Shown piece by piece: positions 1 through 7,997 of a stretch of DNA of 64,000 nucleotides (its first letter is position 1; each line of letters begins with the position of its first letter). The stretch lies in NCBI RefSeq assembly GCF_003057875.1, contig NZ_PYXZ01000001.1, forward strand, positions 186,001-250,000, read 5' to 3'. This stretch comes from Nocardioides currus. GTDB lineage: Bacteria > Actinomycetota > Actinomycetes > Propionibacteriales > Nocardioidaceae. Below the pieces are notes generated by a model, which made no database searches, was not told where the DNA came from, and saw nothing but the letters and a program-made list of their open reading frames with translations. The translations under genes were made by a program, and so were the position numbers.

Positions 1-441
1 GCGCTCGGCGAGCTGGTGACCGACCCCGCGGCGTACGCCGACGGCCGCACCGTCGACTGGGGCGAGGGTTCGACGCAGCTGGTCTCGGCGGCGTGCTGGC
101 AGGCGTGCGGGCCGTGGGACGAGAGCTTCTTCCTCTACTCCGAGGAGACGGAGTTCGGCCTGCGCGCGCGCGACCGCGGCTTCGCGACGTGGTTCGAGCC
201 GACCGCTCGCGCCACACACCTGCAGGGCGAGTCGATGACCTCGCCGCGGCTGTGGGCCCTGCTCGCGACCAACCGCGTGCGCCTGCACTGGCGTCGCCAC
301 GGACCGTTCGCCGGCCTCGCGTTCTGGGCAGGCGTCACCCTCCGCGAGGCCAGCCGTGCCGCACTCGGGAAGGCGACCAGTCGGGCCGCACTGTCGGCGC
401 TGCTGAGTCCGCGCCAGTGGCGGACGCGTCCCGCGCCGTGA
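1..441 (+). CDS. Glycosyltransferase family 2, C-terminal part (truncated by window edge)
   Basis: The frame is open from base 1, so the start and most of the GT-A domain lie outside the window; 146 codons remain. The visible part carries WDESFFLYSEETEFGLRARD, the conserved C-terminal region of rhamnosyltransferase-like GT2 enzymes in which the E-E-T-E-F segment follows the acceptor loop. After it comes a basic tail with two short hydrophobic stretches. Such enzymes move a sugar from a nucleotide donor to a lipid-linked or polymer acceptor at the inner membrane face. The acceptor cannot be named from this fragment. It may be linked to the surface glycan genes that begin at 6.1 kb, although it lies on the opposite strand and three secreted-protein genes intervene. 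Confidence 0.85.
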   Translation, partial: ALGELVTDPAAYADGRTVDWGEGSTQLVSAACWQACGPWDESFFLYSEETEFGLRARDRGFATWFEPTARATHLQGESMTSPRLWALLATNRVRLHWRRHGPFAGLAFWAGVTLREASRAALGKATSRAALSALLSPRQWRTRPAP

Positions 442-468
442 GGGCGACGACGACCAGCCGCGAGGCTC

Positions 469-503
469 GGTCGATCGCAGTGATCCGATGACTGCGATCG
501 ACC
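469..503. repeat. Hairpin element, copy 1 of 2
   Basis: Perfect 13-bp inverted repeat (469-481 and 491-503) with a 9-base loop, in the gap after the glycosyltransferase gene. The loop and right arm, 483-509, are identical over 27 bases to 28182-28208 in a second hairpin. It could end transcription of the upstream gene, but its reuse at another locus marks it as a dispersed element. Confidence 0.75.
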
Positions 504-538
504 GCGACCAGCGCGTCCCGCCGATCGCGCACACGACG

Positions 539-544
539 TAGGGT
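539..544 (+). promoter_or_regulatory. Putative -10 hexamer for a near-leaderless start
   Basis: TAGGGT ends 8 bases before the ATG at 553. No purine-rich ribosome binding site is present in between. This resembles the arrangement at many other starts in the window. Confidence 0.5.
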
Positions 545-552
545 CGGTCGAG

Positions 553-1068
553 ATGCAGCTGCTACCGCCCGTCGTCGGCCCCCACCCGGTCATCGTCTTC
601 TGCGGGATGGCCGGAGCCGAGAGCACCAAGCACCGCGACCACTACTACGCCTCGCCCGGCAACAGCTTCTGGGAGTCGATGCACCGCTGCGGGCTGACAC
701 CCTCCCAGCTGCGACCCGAGGAGGACCACCGCGTCACCGAGCACCGCCTCGGCCTGACCGACCTCGTCGGTCACTGGGACCACGCGTCGAACCGCGGCTG
801 GGTCGAGATCGACGTGCTGCTCGCCGACCTCGAGCGCTGGCAGCCGGCGTGGTTGGCCTTCACCGGCAAGGGCACGGCGGCCCACGCGGCCACGGCCCTC
901 GGGCACCGAAAGCCCGGCCTCGGCGCCACCGACTGGGAGGTGGCCGGCGCACAGGTCTTCGTGCTGCCGGGCACCAGCGGCGCCAACCGGCGCAGGGACT
1001 ACGACGGCCGCCCCGACCGGCTCTCGTGGTGGCGCGAGCTGGCCGAGATCACGCAGCCGGACTTCTGA
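553..1068 (+). CDS. MUG/TDG-fold DNA glycosylase with atypical first motif
   Basis: The 171-residue protein has the layout of mismatch-specific uracil/thymine DNA glycosylases, which excise damaged or mispaired bases at the start of base excision repair. Motif 1 is FCGMAGAES (residues 17-25), followed by HYYASPGNSFW, the pinch-loop and base-pocket region. Motif 2 is LPGTSGANRRRDYDG near the C terminus. In classical MUG/TDG enzymes motif 1 is GINPG with a catalytic Asn; here that position is not Asn. The protein therefore belongs either to a divergent subfamily with another catalytic residue, as in the hypoxanthine-DNA glycosylase-like families, or has altered activity. The ATG at 553 follows a TAGGGT hexamer by 8 bases. 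It stands alone, converging on the secreted-protein gene at 1170. Confidence 0.75.
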   Translation: MQLLPPVVGPHPVIVFCGMAGAESTKHRDHYYASPGNSFWESMHRCGLTPSQLRPEEDHRVTEHRLGLTDLVGHWDHASNRGWVEIDVLLADLERWQPAWLAFTGKGTAAHAATALGHRKPGLGATDWEVAGAQVFVLPGTSGANRRRDYDGRPDRLSWWRELAEITQPDF

Positions 1069-1134
1069 CCTGCCCCCGGGTCGCTCTCGCGGGTCCAGCG
1101 ACGGAACCGACGAGCGGCCGTAGGCCGTCGACCA

Positions 1135-1167
1135 CGTCAGCGCCACGGCCTTCACCCCGCGCTGACG
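1135..1167 (-). terminator. Hairpin at the 3' end of the first beta-helix gene
   Basis: Nine-bp perfect stem (1135-1143 with 1159-1167) and 15-base loop, immediately after the stop codon of the minus-strand gene. It lies between two converging genes, so it could act for both. There is no clear U tract. Confidence 0.5.
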
Positions 1168-1169
1168 GC

Positions 1170-2519
1170 TCAGTAGCCGCGGACCTTCTTGCCGTCCTCC
1201 CAGACGTTGCCGGAGAAGACGTTGCCCTCGCCGCCCTCGGCGACCGCGGTCACCGGGCCGAAGGACGCGCACTTCCGGTTGGCGCCGCGCTCGAAGACGT
1301 TGTTGGTGATCACCATGTACGTCGACTGGGTGCCGTAGGGCTTCTGGGGGTCGTAGCCGCCGTACAGGCAGTAGGCGGCAGGCCCGGCGGAGAAGAAGTT
1401 GCCGTCGACGGTGACGCGCGAGAGCGGGTCGAAGTCGGCGAAGAGCGCCATCGCCGACGAGCAGCCGCCGTTGTCGGACTGCGAGTCGCAGGCCAGCGTG
1501 TTGTGGCGCACGAGCATGTCGTGGCCGCCGTTGGAGGTGAAGCCATCGCCGTGCCAGTCGCTGCCGGCCGGCATGTACTGCGCGTGCAGCCACGAGTCCT
1601 GGATGTCGCAGTTCTCGTTGCACGACACCGACTGGCGCGCGCCGATGACCTCGACTCGGCGCATCGTGATGTTGTACTGGCCGACCGCCGAGCCGTCGTA
1701 GGTCCCGCCGTCGACCGTGGAGTCGGAGATCGTGAGCGAGCCTCCGCCGTCGCCGATGACGATGTTGCCCTCGACGTAGGAGTTCTTGATGACGACGCCG
1801 GGGGCCTCGATCATCAGATAGGTCGGGACGAGCTTGCCGTCGATGACGGTCCCGGGCTTCGTGATCTCGACCGGACCGTTGTACGCCGCCAGGCGGGCGG
1901 TGTCCGGCGCGCCGGTGTTGGCGGCGTTGGGGAAGGCGGTGGGTGGGGCGGTCGAGGTCGGCGTGGCGAGCACCGGGCGGACGTGGAACGCCGCCTTGAT
2001 CTCGCGCGCGGGCCGCTGGCTGATCGGACCGATGGCGCCGCCGAGGATGCGGTAGCGACCCGAGCCCGTGCCCGGGGTGCGGTCCACGGCGAACGGGACG
2101 CCGGCGGGACTGCCGAAGGAGAGGAGGTGCGGCTTGGCGGACACGGACACCGGCTGCCCCAGGCTGACCTTCTGCCAGCCGATCTTCCGGACCGGCAGCA
2201 GGGAGACGCGAGCCAGCTCGCGACCGTCGGGGCCCCAGAGCCGCGCGACGTGCCGCACGGTGTCACCGGCGGCGCGGTAGTAGCGGACGGCGGTCACCTG
2301 GGAGGCACCGGAGGGCCGGAAGCGGAGGCCGCGCTCGCGGTCGCGGCCCGCCTCCTTGACGGTGACGGCGCCGGCACGTTCGTCAGCCCGCTCGACGGCG
2401 CGCGAGGTCGACACGGGCGAGGCGTCGGCCGTGGCCGCGACGAGGACGGGCGCGGCGAGCACCAAGCCCAGGGCAGCGCGGACCGCAGCGGCGAGGGGGC
2501 GCAGGTGGGATGGGCTCAT
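1170..2519 (-). CDS. Secreted DUF4082-like / parallel beta-helix protein (paralogue A)
   Basis: The product is 449 residues. I place the start at the ATG at 2519 because the protein then opens with a basic stretch and a hydrophobic Ala/Leu/Val segment ending in ATADA, a typical signal peptide. Longer in-frame starts add only low-complexity sequence. Residues about 45-190 form a divergent DUF4082-like beta-sandwich (VTAVRYYRAAGD and LWGPDGREL segments). After a short Thr/Pro linker comes a right-handed parallel beta-helix with asparagine-ladder repeats and the shared signature SDWHGDGF. Pairs of Cys suggest disulfides outside the cell. It is the most divergent of three tandem paralogues (with 2620 and 4160). 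DUF4082 domains are usually carbohydrate-associated, and parallel beta-helices include polysaccharide lyases, epimerases and adhesins. The substrate is unknown. Confidence 0.8.
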   Translation of the reverse strand: MSPSHLRPLAAAVRAALGLVLAAPVLVAATADASPVSTSRAVERADERAGAVTVKEAGRDRERGLRFRPSGASQVTAVRYYRAAGDTVRHVARLWGPDGRELARVSLLPVRKIGWQKVSLGQPVSVSAKPHLLSFGSPAGVPFAVDRTPGTGSGRYRILGGAIGPISQRPAREIKAAFHVRPVLATPTSTAPPTAFPNAANTGAPDTARLAAYNGPVEITKPGTVIDGKLVPTYLMIEAPGVVIKNSYVEGNIVIGDGGGSLTISDSTVDGGTYDGSAVGQYNITMRRVEVIGARQSVSCNENCDIQDSWLHAQYMPAGSDWHGDGFTSNGGHDMLVRHNTLACDSQSDNGGCSSAMALFADFDPLSRVTVDGNFFSAGPAAYCLYGGYDPQKPYGTQSTYMVITNNVFERGANRKCASFGPVTAVAEGGEGNVFSGNVWEDGKKVRGY

Positions 2520-2553
2520 GTGTGTGTGGGGGGGGCTGGCCGAAGACGACGAC

Positions 2554-2603
2554 GGGGCGGTGAGGTCGGTCAGTGCACGCGACACTAACAACCCCACCGC
2601 CCC
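2554..2603 (-). terminator. Inverted repeat between paralogues A and B
   Basis: GGGGCGGTG (2554-2562) pairs perfectly with CACCGCCCC (2595-2603), and further pairs continue inward after one mismatch. It lies just downstream of the stop of the gene at 2620 on the minus strand, so it probably ends that transcript. Confidence 0.5.
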
Positions 2604-2619
2604 GGCGGCCTCCTCAAAA

Positions 2620-4065
2620 TCAGGGAGCGGACACGGCCTTGCCGTCGTCCCAGACGTTGCCGGAGAACACGTTGCCGTTGCCACCCTCGGCCACGGCGGC
2701 CACGGGTCCGAAGGCCGCGCACTTGCCGTTGGTGCCGCGGGCGAACACGTTGTTGGTGACCACGATGTTGCTGGCCTCGTCCCCGTACGGCTTGGCCGGG
2801 TCGGCCCCTGCGTACATGCAGTAGCCGGCGGGGCTCTGCACGAACAGGTTGTTGTCGACCGTCATGTTCGTGATCGGCGAGAAGTCGCCGTACGCCGCGA
2901 GCGCGGCCGAGCAGGCACCGCCGGCGCCGGTCGGCTTGGAGTCGCAGGCCAGCGTGTTGTGGCGCAGGACCATGTTGCTGCCGCCGTTGGACAGGAACCC
3001 GTCACCGTGCCAGTCGCTGCCGGCCGGCATGTACTGCGCGTGCAGCCACGAGTCCTGGACGTCGCAGTTGAGGTCGCAGCCGACCGAGGCGCGGGCACCC
3101 TTGACCTCGACCCGGCGCAGCGTCATGTTGCGCTGGCTGATGGCCGAGTTCTCCGAGGTGCCGCCGTCGACGGTCGAGTCCGCCATCGTCAGGTGGCCGG
3201 AGCCCTCGATCACGATGACGCCGTTGACCTGGCTGCGGGTGATCGTCACGGGAGCCCGCACGACCAGCGAGCCGTTGATCTGCTGGGCGTCGATGACCGT
3301 GCCCGCGGCCGTGATGGTGGTGGGGCCGGCGTAGGTGCCGAGCGCCACGCCGTCCGGGACGCCGGTGTTGGAGGCGTCGGGGAACGCCGAGGGGACCGGC
3401 GTCGTCGGCGTGGGGTTGGGCGTGGGGTTCGGGTCCTGGGTCGGCGTGCCGCCGGACTTCGGGACGAAGGCGACATCGATGAAGTAGTGCGATCCGCGCC
3501 AGGTCTTCGTCGGGCGGCCCGGGCCGCGGGAGAAGGTGCCGCGGTGGGCGGTCAGCCCGTTGGCGACGACGTCCTTGTGGCGACCGAGCGACTTCTTGTC
3601 GATCGCGTAGCGGCCCTTCGGCGCCCGATAGGACGCGGTGTAGGTCTTGCCGGCCCGGATCTTCACCGGCGAGCTGAACCACGCGGTCTTCCAGCCGTCG
3701 GCCTTCGACCGGTCGAAGTGGACCGTGGCGAGGCGCTTGCCGCGGGCGTTCCAGACCTTGCCGGTCGTGGCGGCACGGTTCTTGCCGGCGGCGTAGTACT
3801 GGATGCCGTACAGGCGACCACCGGTCTCGCTGCTGAAGTCGAGGCCGAGCGTGGTGCTCTTCGTGGTCCTGCGCGACGGCGTGGCGGGCACGACGGAGTC
3901 GTCCCAGATGCCGACGGAGGCCTGCTTCGTCTTCTGGTCGACACCGGCGGCCGCGTCGGCGTCGACGCGGGGCAGGACGGCCAGCAGGGTGGCGGCCAGG
4001 GCGGCCAGCACGGCCACCACGACGGCCGGGCGCGCCGAGGGCGCGAGGGCGGGGGTGTGTTTCAC
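2620..4065 (-). CDS. Secreted DUF4082 / parallel beta-helix protein (paralogue B)
   Basis: The 481-residue product starts with a signal peptide (basic residues, then a hydrophobic core ending VDADA). A clear DUF4082 domain follows at residues about 70-190, with LGLDFSSETGG, IQYYAAGKN and TYTASYRAPKGRYAI segments. A short Pro/Thr linker (about 210-230) leads to a right-handed parallel beta-helix to the C terminus, with SDWHGDGFLSNGG and NNVFARG motifs and paired Cys. It is closely similar to paralogue C through both domains, including the stretch RAPVTITRSQVNGVIVIEG, which points to a recent duplication. Each of the three genes is followed by a hairpin, so they may form separate transcripts. 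The role is probably extracellular polysaccharide binding or processing. Confidence 0.85.
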   Translation of the reverse strand: MKHTPALAPSARPAVVVAVLAALAATLLAVLPRVDADAAAGVDQKTKQASVGIWDDSVVPATPSRRTTKSTTLGLDFSSETGGRLYGIQYYAAGKNRAATTGKVWNARGKRLATVHFDRSKADGWKTAWFSSPVKIRAGKTYTASYRAPKGRYAIDKKSLGRHKDVVANGLTAHRGTFSRGPGRPTKTWRGSHYFIDVAFVPKSGGTPTQDPNPTPNPTPTTPVPSAFPDASNTGVPDGVALGTYAGPTTITAAGTVIDAQQINGSLVVRAPVTITRSQVNGVIVIEGSGHLTMADSTVDGGTSENSAISQRNMTLRRVEVKGARASVGCDLNCDVQDSWLHAQYMPAGSDWHGDGFLSNGGSNMVLRHNTLACDSKPTGAGGACSAALAAYGDFSPITNMTVDNNLFVQSPAGYCMYAGADPAKPYGDEASNIVVTNNVFARGTNGKCAAFGPVAAVAEGGNGNVFSGNVWDDGKAVSAP

Positions 4066-4103
4066 GGGGTGTTCCTCCAGATTCCGGGGGGATGGACCGG
4101 GAG

Positions 4104-4141
4104 GGCAGGGTGGACGGCGCTCGCACGCCGGCCACCCTGCC
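4104..4141 (-). terminator. Strong hairpin between paralogues B and C
   Basis: GGCAGGGTGG (4104-4113) pairs perfectly with CCACCCTGCC (4132-4141), and an inner GGCG/CGCC stem lengthens it. It starts 18 bases after the stop of the gene at 4160 on the minus strand and is the likely terminator of that gene. Confidence 0.65.
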
Positions 4142-4159
4142 GACTTCTTCTGCGAGCGC

Positions 4160-5752
4160 TCAGGGAGCGCTGATGGCCTTGCCGTCGTCCCAGACGTTGC
4201 CGGAGAAGACGTTGCCGTTGCCGGTGGCGACGGCGGCGGCCGGACCGAAGGCGGCGCACTTGCCGTTGCTGCCGCGCTCGAACACGTTGTTCGTGACCTT
4301 GATGTTCGCGGCCTTGGTGCCGTAGGGCTTGGCCGGGTCGTAGCCGCCGTACATGCAGTAGCCGGCCGGGCTCTCGACGAACAGGTTGTTGTCGACCGTC
4401 ATGTTGGTGATGGCCGAGAAGTCGCCGTACGCCGCGAGGGCGGCCGAGCAGGCCCCGCCGGTGCCGTTCGGCTTCGAGTCGCACGCCAAGGTGTTGTGGC
4501 GCAGGACCATGTTGCTGCCGCCGTTGGACAGGAACCCGTCACCGTGCCAGGCGCTGCCCGGCTTCATGTACTGGCCGTGCAGCCACGAGTCCTGGACGTC
4601 GCAGTTGGAGTCGCAGCCGACCGAGGCGCGGGCGCCCTTGACCTCCACGCGCCGCAGCGTCATGTCGCCCTGGCTGATCGCGGAGTTCTCGGAGGTGCCG
4701 CCGTCGACGATCGAGTCGGACATGGTCAGGTGGCCGGCACCCTCGATGACGATGACGCCGTTGACCTGGCTGCGGGTGATCGTGACGGGAGCCCGGACCA
4801 CGAGCGAGCCGTTGATCTGCTTCGCGTCGATGGTGGTGGCCGACGAGAGTGTCGTCGGGCCGGTGTAGCTGCTCAGCGAGACCCCGTCCGGGACGCCCGT
4901 GTTGGCAGCGTTCGGGAACGCGCCGTTCGACGTGGGCGTGGAGGTGGGCGTGGACGTCGGGGTCGACGTGGGCGTCGACGTCGGGGTCGACGTCGGCGTG
5001 GACGTCGGCGTGGACGTCGGGGTCGACGTCGGGGTCGACGTGGGCGTCGACGTGGGGGTGGACGTCGGGGTGGACGTCGGCTCGTCGCTCGGGTCGTCGC
5101 TGGGCACCGGTGTCGGCGTGCTGGCGGTCGACGGCTGGAAGGCCACGTCGATGAAGTAGTGGGCGCCGTGCCACGACTGCGTCGGACGGCCCCAGTCGTA
5201 GGAGAAGGTGCCGCGGTGGGCGGTCAGGTCCTTGACGCTCAGCGTGTCGCCGTCGTCGAAGACGTTCTCCTGCTGGGCGTAGCGACCGTTGGGCGCGCGG
5301 TAGGACACCGTGTACTTCTCGTCGGCGACGATCTTGGCCGGCGAGCTGAGCCACGCGGTCTTCCAGCCGTCGGTGGAGGTCTGGGGGAAGCTGAGCGTGG
5401 CGACGCGCTTGCCGCTGGCGTTCCAGACCGCGCCGCTGGTGGCGGCCCGGTTGGCGCCGGCGGCGTAGTACTGCACGCCGTTCAGCTGGCCGCCGGTCTC
5501 GCTGCTGAACACCAGGCCGAGGGTCACGCCGTTGGTGTCGTCGTCGGACTTGACCGCCGGGGTCACGGAGTCCGACCAGAGGCCGTAGCTCGCGGACTGG
5601 GCGGCCTTCTTGCTCATCTGGGCGACGGCCGCAGGGGACGCGTTCGCCATCGTGTTGGGCAGCACGGCGAGCAGGGCGGTCGCCAGGGCAGCCAGGAGGG
5701 CTACCGCGATGGCCGGGCGCGCCGGACGCACGGGGGTGGGGGTGGTCTTCAA
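4160..5752 (-). CDS. Secreted DUF4082 / parallel beta-helix protein with TSTP linker (paralogue C)
   Basis: I choose a TTG start at 5752, giving 530 residues. It aligns with the ATG of paralogue B (LKTTPTP against MKHTPAL), has a GGAG ribosome binding site about 7 bases upstream, and leads straight into a signal peptide. The frame is open further upstream, but that part looks non-coding. Domains are DUF4082 (about 65-190), an acidic segment, a linker of about a dozen TSTP units (about 215-270), then a parallel beta-helix to the end with AWHGDGFLSNGG. The linker is the main difference from paralogue B and resembles flexible, possibly O-glycosylated spacers in secreted glycoside-active enzymes. 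Neighbours are the two paralogues downstream and the surface glycan operon upstream, in the same orientation. Confidence 0.85.
   Translation of the reverse strand: MKTTPTPVRPARPAIAVALLAALATALLAVLPNTMANASPAAVAQMSKKAAQSASYGLWSDSVTPAVKSDDDTNGVTLGLVFSSETGGQLNGVQYYAAGANRAATSGAVWNASGKRVATLSFPQTSTDGWKTAWLSSPAKIVADEKYTVSYRAPNGRYAQQENVFDDGDTLSVKDLTAHRGTFSYDWGRPTQSWHGAHYFIDVAFQPSTASTPTPVPSDDPSDEPTSTPTSTPTSTPTSTPTSTPTSTPTSTPTSTPTSTPTSTPTSTPTSTPTSNGAFPNAANTGVPDGVSLSSYTGPTTLSSATTIDAKQINGSLVVRAPVTITRSQVNGVIVIEGAGHLTMSDSIVDGGTSENSAISQGDMTLRRVEVKGARASVGCDSNCDVQDSWLHGQYMKPGSAWHGDGFLSNGGSNMVLRHNTLACDSKPNGTGGACSAALAAYGDFSAITNMTVDNNLFVESPAGYCMYGGYDPAKPYGTKAANIKVTNNVFERGSNGKCAAFGPAAAVATGNGNVFSGNVWDDGKAISAP
4930..5081. 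repeat. 12-bp tandem repeat encoding the TSTP linker
   Basis: About twelve copies of a 12-bp unit (GTCGACGTGGGC-like) lie in frame inside paralogue C. Units differ mainly at synonymous positions. Paralogues A and B have only a few Pro/Thr residues at the same place, so the array expanded within this gene. Its copy number could vary between strains. Confidence 0.85.
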
Positions 5753-6146
5753 GGGAGCTTCTCCATGTGCCGAGTCGTGTGGTCGGAGGGTGCGCGCAGC
5801 ACTGAGCGGCAACCCCCGGCCAGCTCCGGCAGCACCGCATGACGGCGCGCCAAGTCCCCTGTGATCCTTGGTCCCCCAAGACCTCGGACCAGATGCCGTC
5901 GCCCCTCCCAGAACGACGCCGCAGGACTGCTGCAAGATCCGGGACCCGGGCAATGAGCCGGTCCTCCAGATCGGGAAGGACGCTAACCGCCGAACGCAGC
6001 GGTGCCGAATCGTCACAAACGAAGATCTGTCCGCTCAGCGGGCACCGGTCGATATCCGGTGAGGAACCACCGCGAGACCCGTCAGATCAGCCCCACGCGT
6101 CCCACTGATGTGGTCTAGACGAGACGCAGATCACACTACCGAGGAG
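5753..6146. other. 394-bp gap upstream of paralogue C; structured but unassigned
   Basis: No convincing gene on either strand; the open frames here lack the G/C third-position pattern. It is the longest gene-free stretch of the window and somewhat AT-richer than its surroundings. Small adjacent hairpins are visible at 6031-6041 (CCGCT/AGCGG) and 6043-6061 (CACCGG/CCGGTG). It probably holds the promoter and 5' leader of paralogue C and the terminator of the glycan operon. I could not match it to a known riboswitch. Confidence 0.5.
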
Positions 6147-7997
6147 TCACGAGGCGGCGAGTGCGGGGTCCGCCAGGAAGGTGCGACCCCACATCTCCAG
6201 CGACAGCAGCGTCCAGATGCGGATCTCCTCGTCGCGACGACCGCGGGTGTGGTCGTCGAGGATGTCTCCGACCGCGCGAGTGTCGAGCACGCCGCCCACG
6301 AAGCTCTCGGTTCCCTGCAGGAGGTCGCGGGCCATCGACTCGAGCTCGCCGCGGAACCACGCGTCGAGCGGCACCCGGAACCCGACCTTGGGCCGCGAGA
6401 CGATCTGCTCGGGCAGGTGCCGGCGGGCCACCTGCTTCACGACCCACTTGGTCTGGCCGTCGCGCACCTTGACCGAGCTGGGCAGCCGGAAGGCGAGCTC
6501 GACGAGCCGGTGGTCGAGGAACGGCGGGCGGAGCTCGAGCGAGGCGGCCATCGACATCCGGTCCCCCCGCTCGAGGAGGTTGTCGGGCAGCCACGTGTCG
6601 AGGTCGGTGCGGGCCATCAGGTCGATGGCGTCGCGGTGCGGGAGCACGCGCGGCGGGCGGCTGGTGGTCGTCCCGAGCAGGGCGTCGACCTCATGAACGG
6701 TGAAGGGAGCGAACCAGTCCTCCATCCGGGCTCCACCGAGCGAGCGCAGGCCGATCCGCGCCTTGCCACGCGACGCGGGCAGCGCACGCTCGAGCCGACG
6801 CAGCGCGGCGGCGCGAGCGCTCGCGGGGAGCCGGCCGGCCAGTGCGGTGGCGTGGGCGAAACGGTACTTCGGGTAGCCGCCGAACAGCTCGTCGCTGCCC
6901 TCGCCGGACAGCACCACCTTCACGTGCTGACGCGCGGCAGTCGCGAGCTGCGCGACGGCGATGTCGGCCGGCTCGCTCACCGGCGCGTCGCGGTGCCAGG
7001 TGAGGTGCTGCCAGGTCTCGCGGAAGTCGTCGGGCCGGATGAGCACACGGTGGTGGTCGGTCCCGACGGTCCGGCTCACGAGCTCGGAGTGCGCGGTCTC
7101 GTCGACACGTGGGTCGCCGAACTCCGCGGCGAAGGTGGCCACCGGCGTGGTGCTGCCCGCCTCGCGGCGCGCCGCTGCGGCGAGCGCGACGATCAGGCTG
7201 CTGTCGACGCCGCCCGACAGGTAGGCCCCGACGGGGACGTCGGCGACGAGGGACGCGTCGATCGCGTCGCGCAGCGCGGCCTCGACCCGGTCGACGGCCT
7301 CCTCGGGGGTGCCGTGCTCGACCTCGTCGGGCGAGGGCAGCGTCCAGTACGGCGCGACGGTGGCCCGACCCGTGGCCGAGACCGTCACGACGTGGCCGGG
7401 CGGGACCTTGCGGATGCCCTCGAACAGGGTGGCCGGGGCGTGGACCGCACGGGCGCGGAGGTAGGTGCGCAGCTGCTCGCGGTCGAGGCGGGCGCGCTCC
7501 CCCAGCACGGCGAGGATCGCCTTGGGCTCGGAGGCGAAGACGAGCTGGTGCTCGTCGAGGTAGTAGTAGAGGGGCAGCACGCCGAGACGGTCGCGGACCA
7601 GCGAGGTGGCACCGCTCGCCCGGTCGTGGACCGCGAAGGCGAACTGACCGAGCAGGTCGGACGCGGCGTGGGCACCGTGGCGCACCATCGTGGCGAGGAC
7701 GACCTCGGTGTCACCGCGGGTGACGAAGGGATAGTCGAGCTGCTCGCGGAGCTGCTGGTAGTTGAAGATCTCGCCGTTGAAGGTCAGCACGTGCCGGCCG
7801 TCGTCGCTCGTCATCGGCTGGCGCGACCCGCCCAGGTCGATGATCGACAGCCGGGTGTGGGCGATCCCGACCGGCCCCTCGACCCAGAGGTCCTCGTCGT
7901 CGGGGCCCCGGTGGTGCAGCACCCGCATCATGGCGCGGAGCGCGCCCTCGTCGACGGGTCGGTCGTCGAAGCGCCGGATCCCGGCGATGCCACACAT
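6147..7997 (-). CDS. Glutamine-dependent asparagine-synthase-like amidotransferase
   Basis: The 616-residue protein begins MCGIAG, so processing exposes the Cys nucleophile of a class II glutaminase domain (about 1-200; RGPDDED and FNGEIFNY motifs). The synthetase domain carries the ATP-binding loop SGGVDSS at about residue 260 and GEGSDELFGGYPKY. The reaction uses glutamine ammonia to amidate a carboxylate through an acyl-adenylate. As last gene of a sugar operon it may amidate a uronic acid of the glycan rather than make free asparagine; homologues in O-antigen clusters are thought to do this. The start overlaps the upstream stop by one base (TGATG), so translation is coupled. The family call is secure; the substrate is inferred from context. 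Confidence 0.85.
   Translation of the reverse strand: MCGIAGIRRFDDRPVDEGALRAMMRVLHHRGPDDEDLWVEGPVGIAHTRLSIIDLGGSRQPMTSDDGRHVLTFNGEIFNYQQLREQLDYPFVTRGDTEVVLATMVRHGAHAASDLLGQFAFAVHDRASGATSLVRDRLGVLPLYYYLDEHQLVFASEPKAILAVLGERARLDREQLRTYLRARAVHAPATLFEGIRKVPPGHVVTVSATGRATVAPYWTLPSPDEVEHGTPEEAVDRVEAALRDAIDASLVADVPVGAYLSGGVDSSLIVALAAAARREAGSTTPVATFAAEFGDPRVDETAHSELVSRTVGTDHHRVLIRPDDFRETWQHLTWHRDAPVSEPADIAVAQLATAARQHVKVVLSGEGSDELFGGYPKYRFAHATALAGRLPASARAAALRRLERALPASRGKARIGLRSLGGARMEDWFAPFTVHEVDALLGTTTSRPPRVLPHRDAIDLMARTDLDTWLPDNLLERGDRMSMAASLELRPPFLDHRLVELAFRLPSSVKVRDGQTKWVVKQVARRHLPEQIVSRPKVGFRVPLDAWFRGELESMARDLLQGTESFVGGVLDTRAVGDILDDHTRGRRDEEIRIWTLLSLEMWGRTFLADPALAAS

Noticed and set aside
2520..2684. 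N-terminal extension of paralogue A to 2684
   Set aside because: It would put 55 non-signal residues before a perfect signal peptide and cross the inverted repeat at 2554-2603.
4899..5159. Plus-strand frame encoding a VDVG repeat
   Set aside because: It is the antisense reading of the TSTP linker of paralogue C.
1170..5752. CRISPR-like or transposon origin for the repeated segments in the beta-helix genes
   Set aside because: The similarity is full-length protein paralogy; no spacers, inverted ends or transposase are seen.
5753..6146. Possible riboswitch (cyclic dinucleotide type) before paralogue C
   Set aside because: Hairpins are present but none of the conserved core sequences of known classes could be matched.
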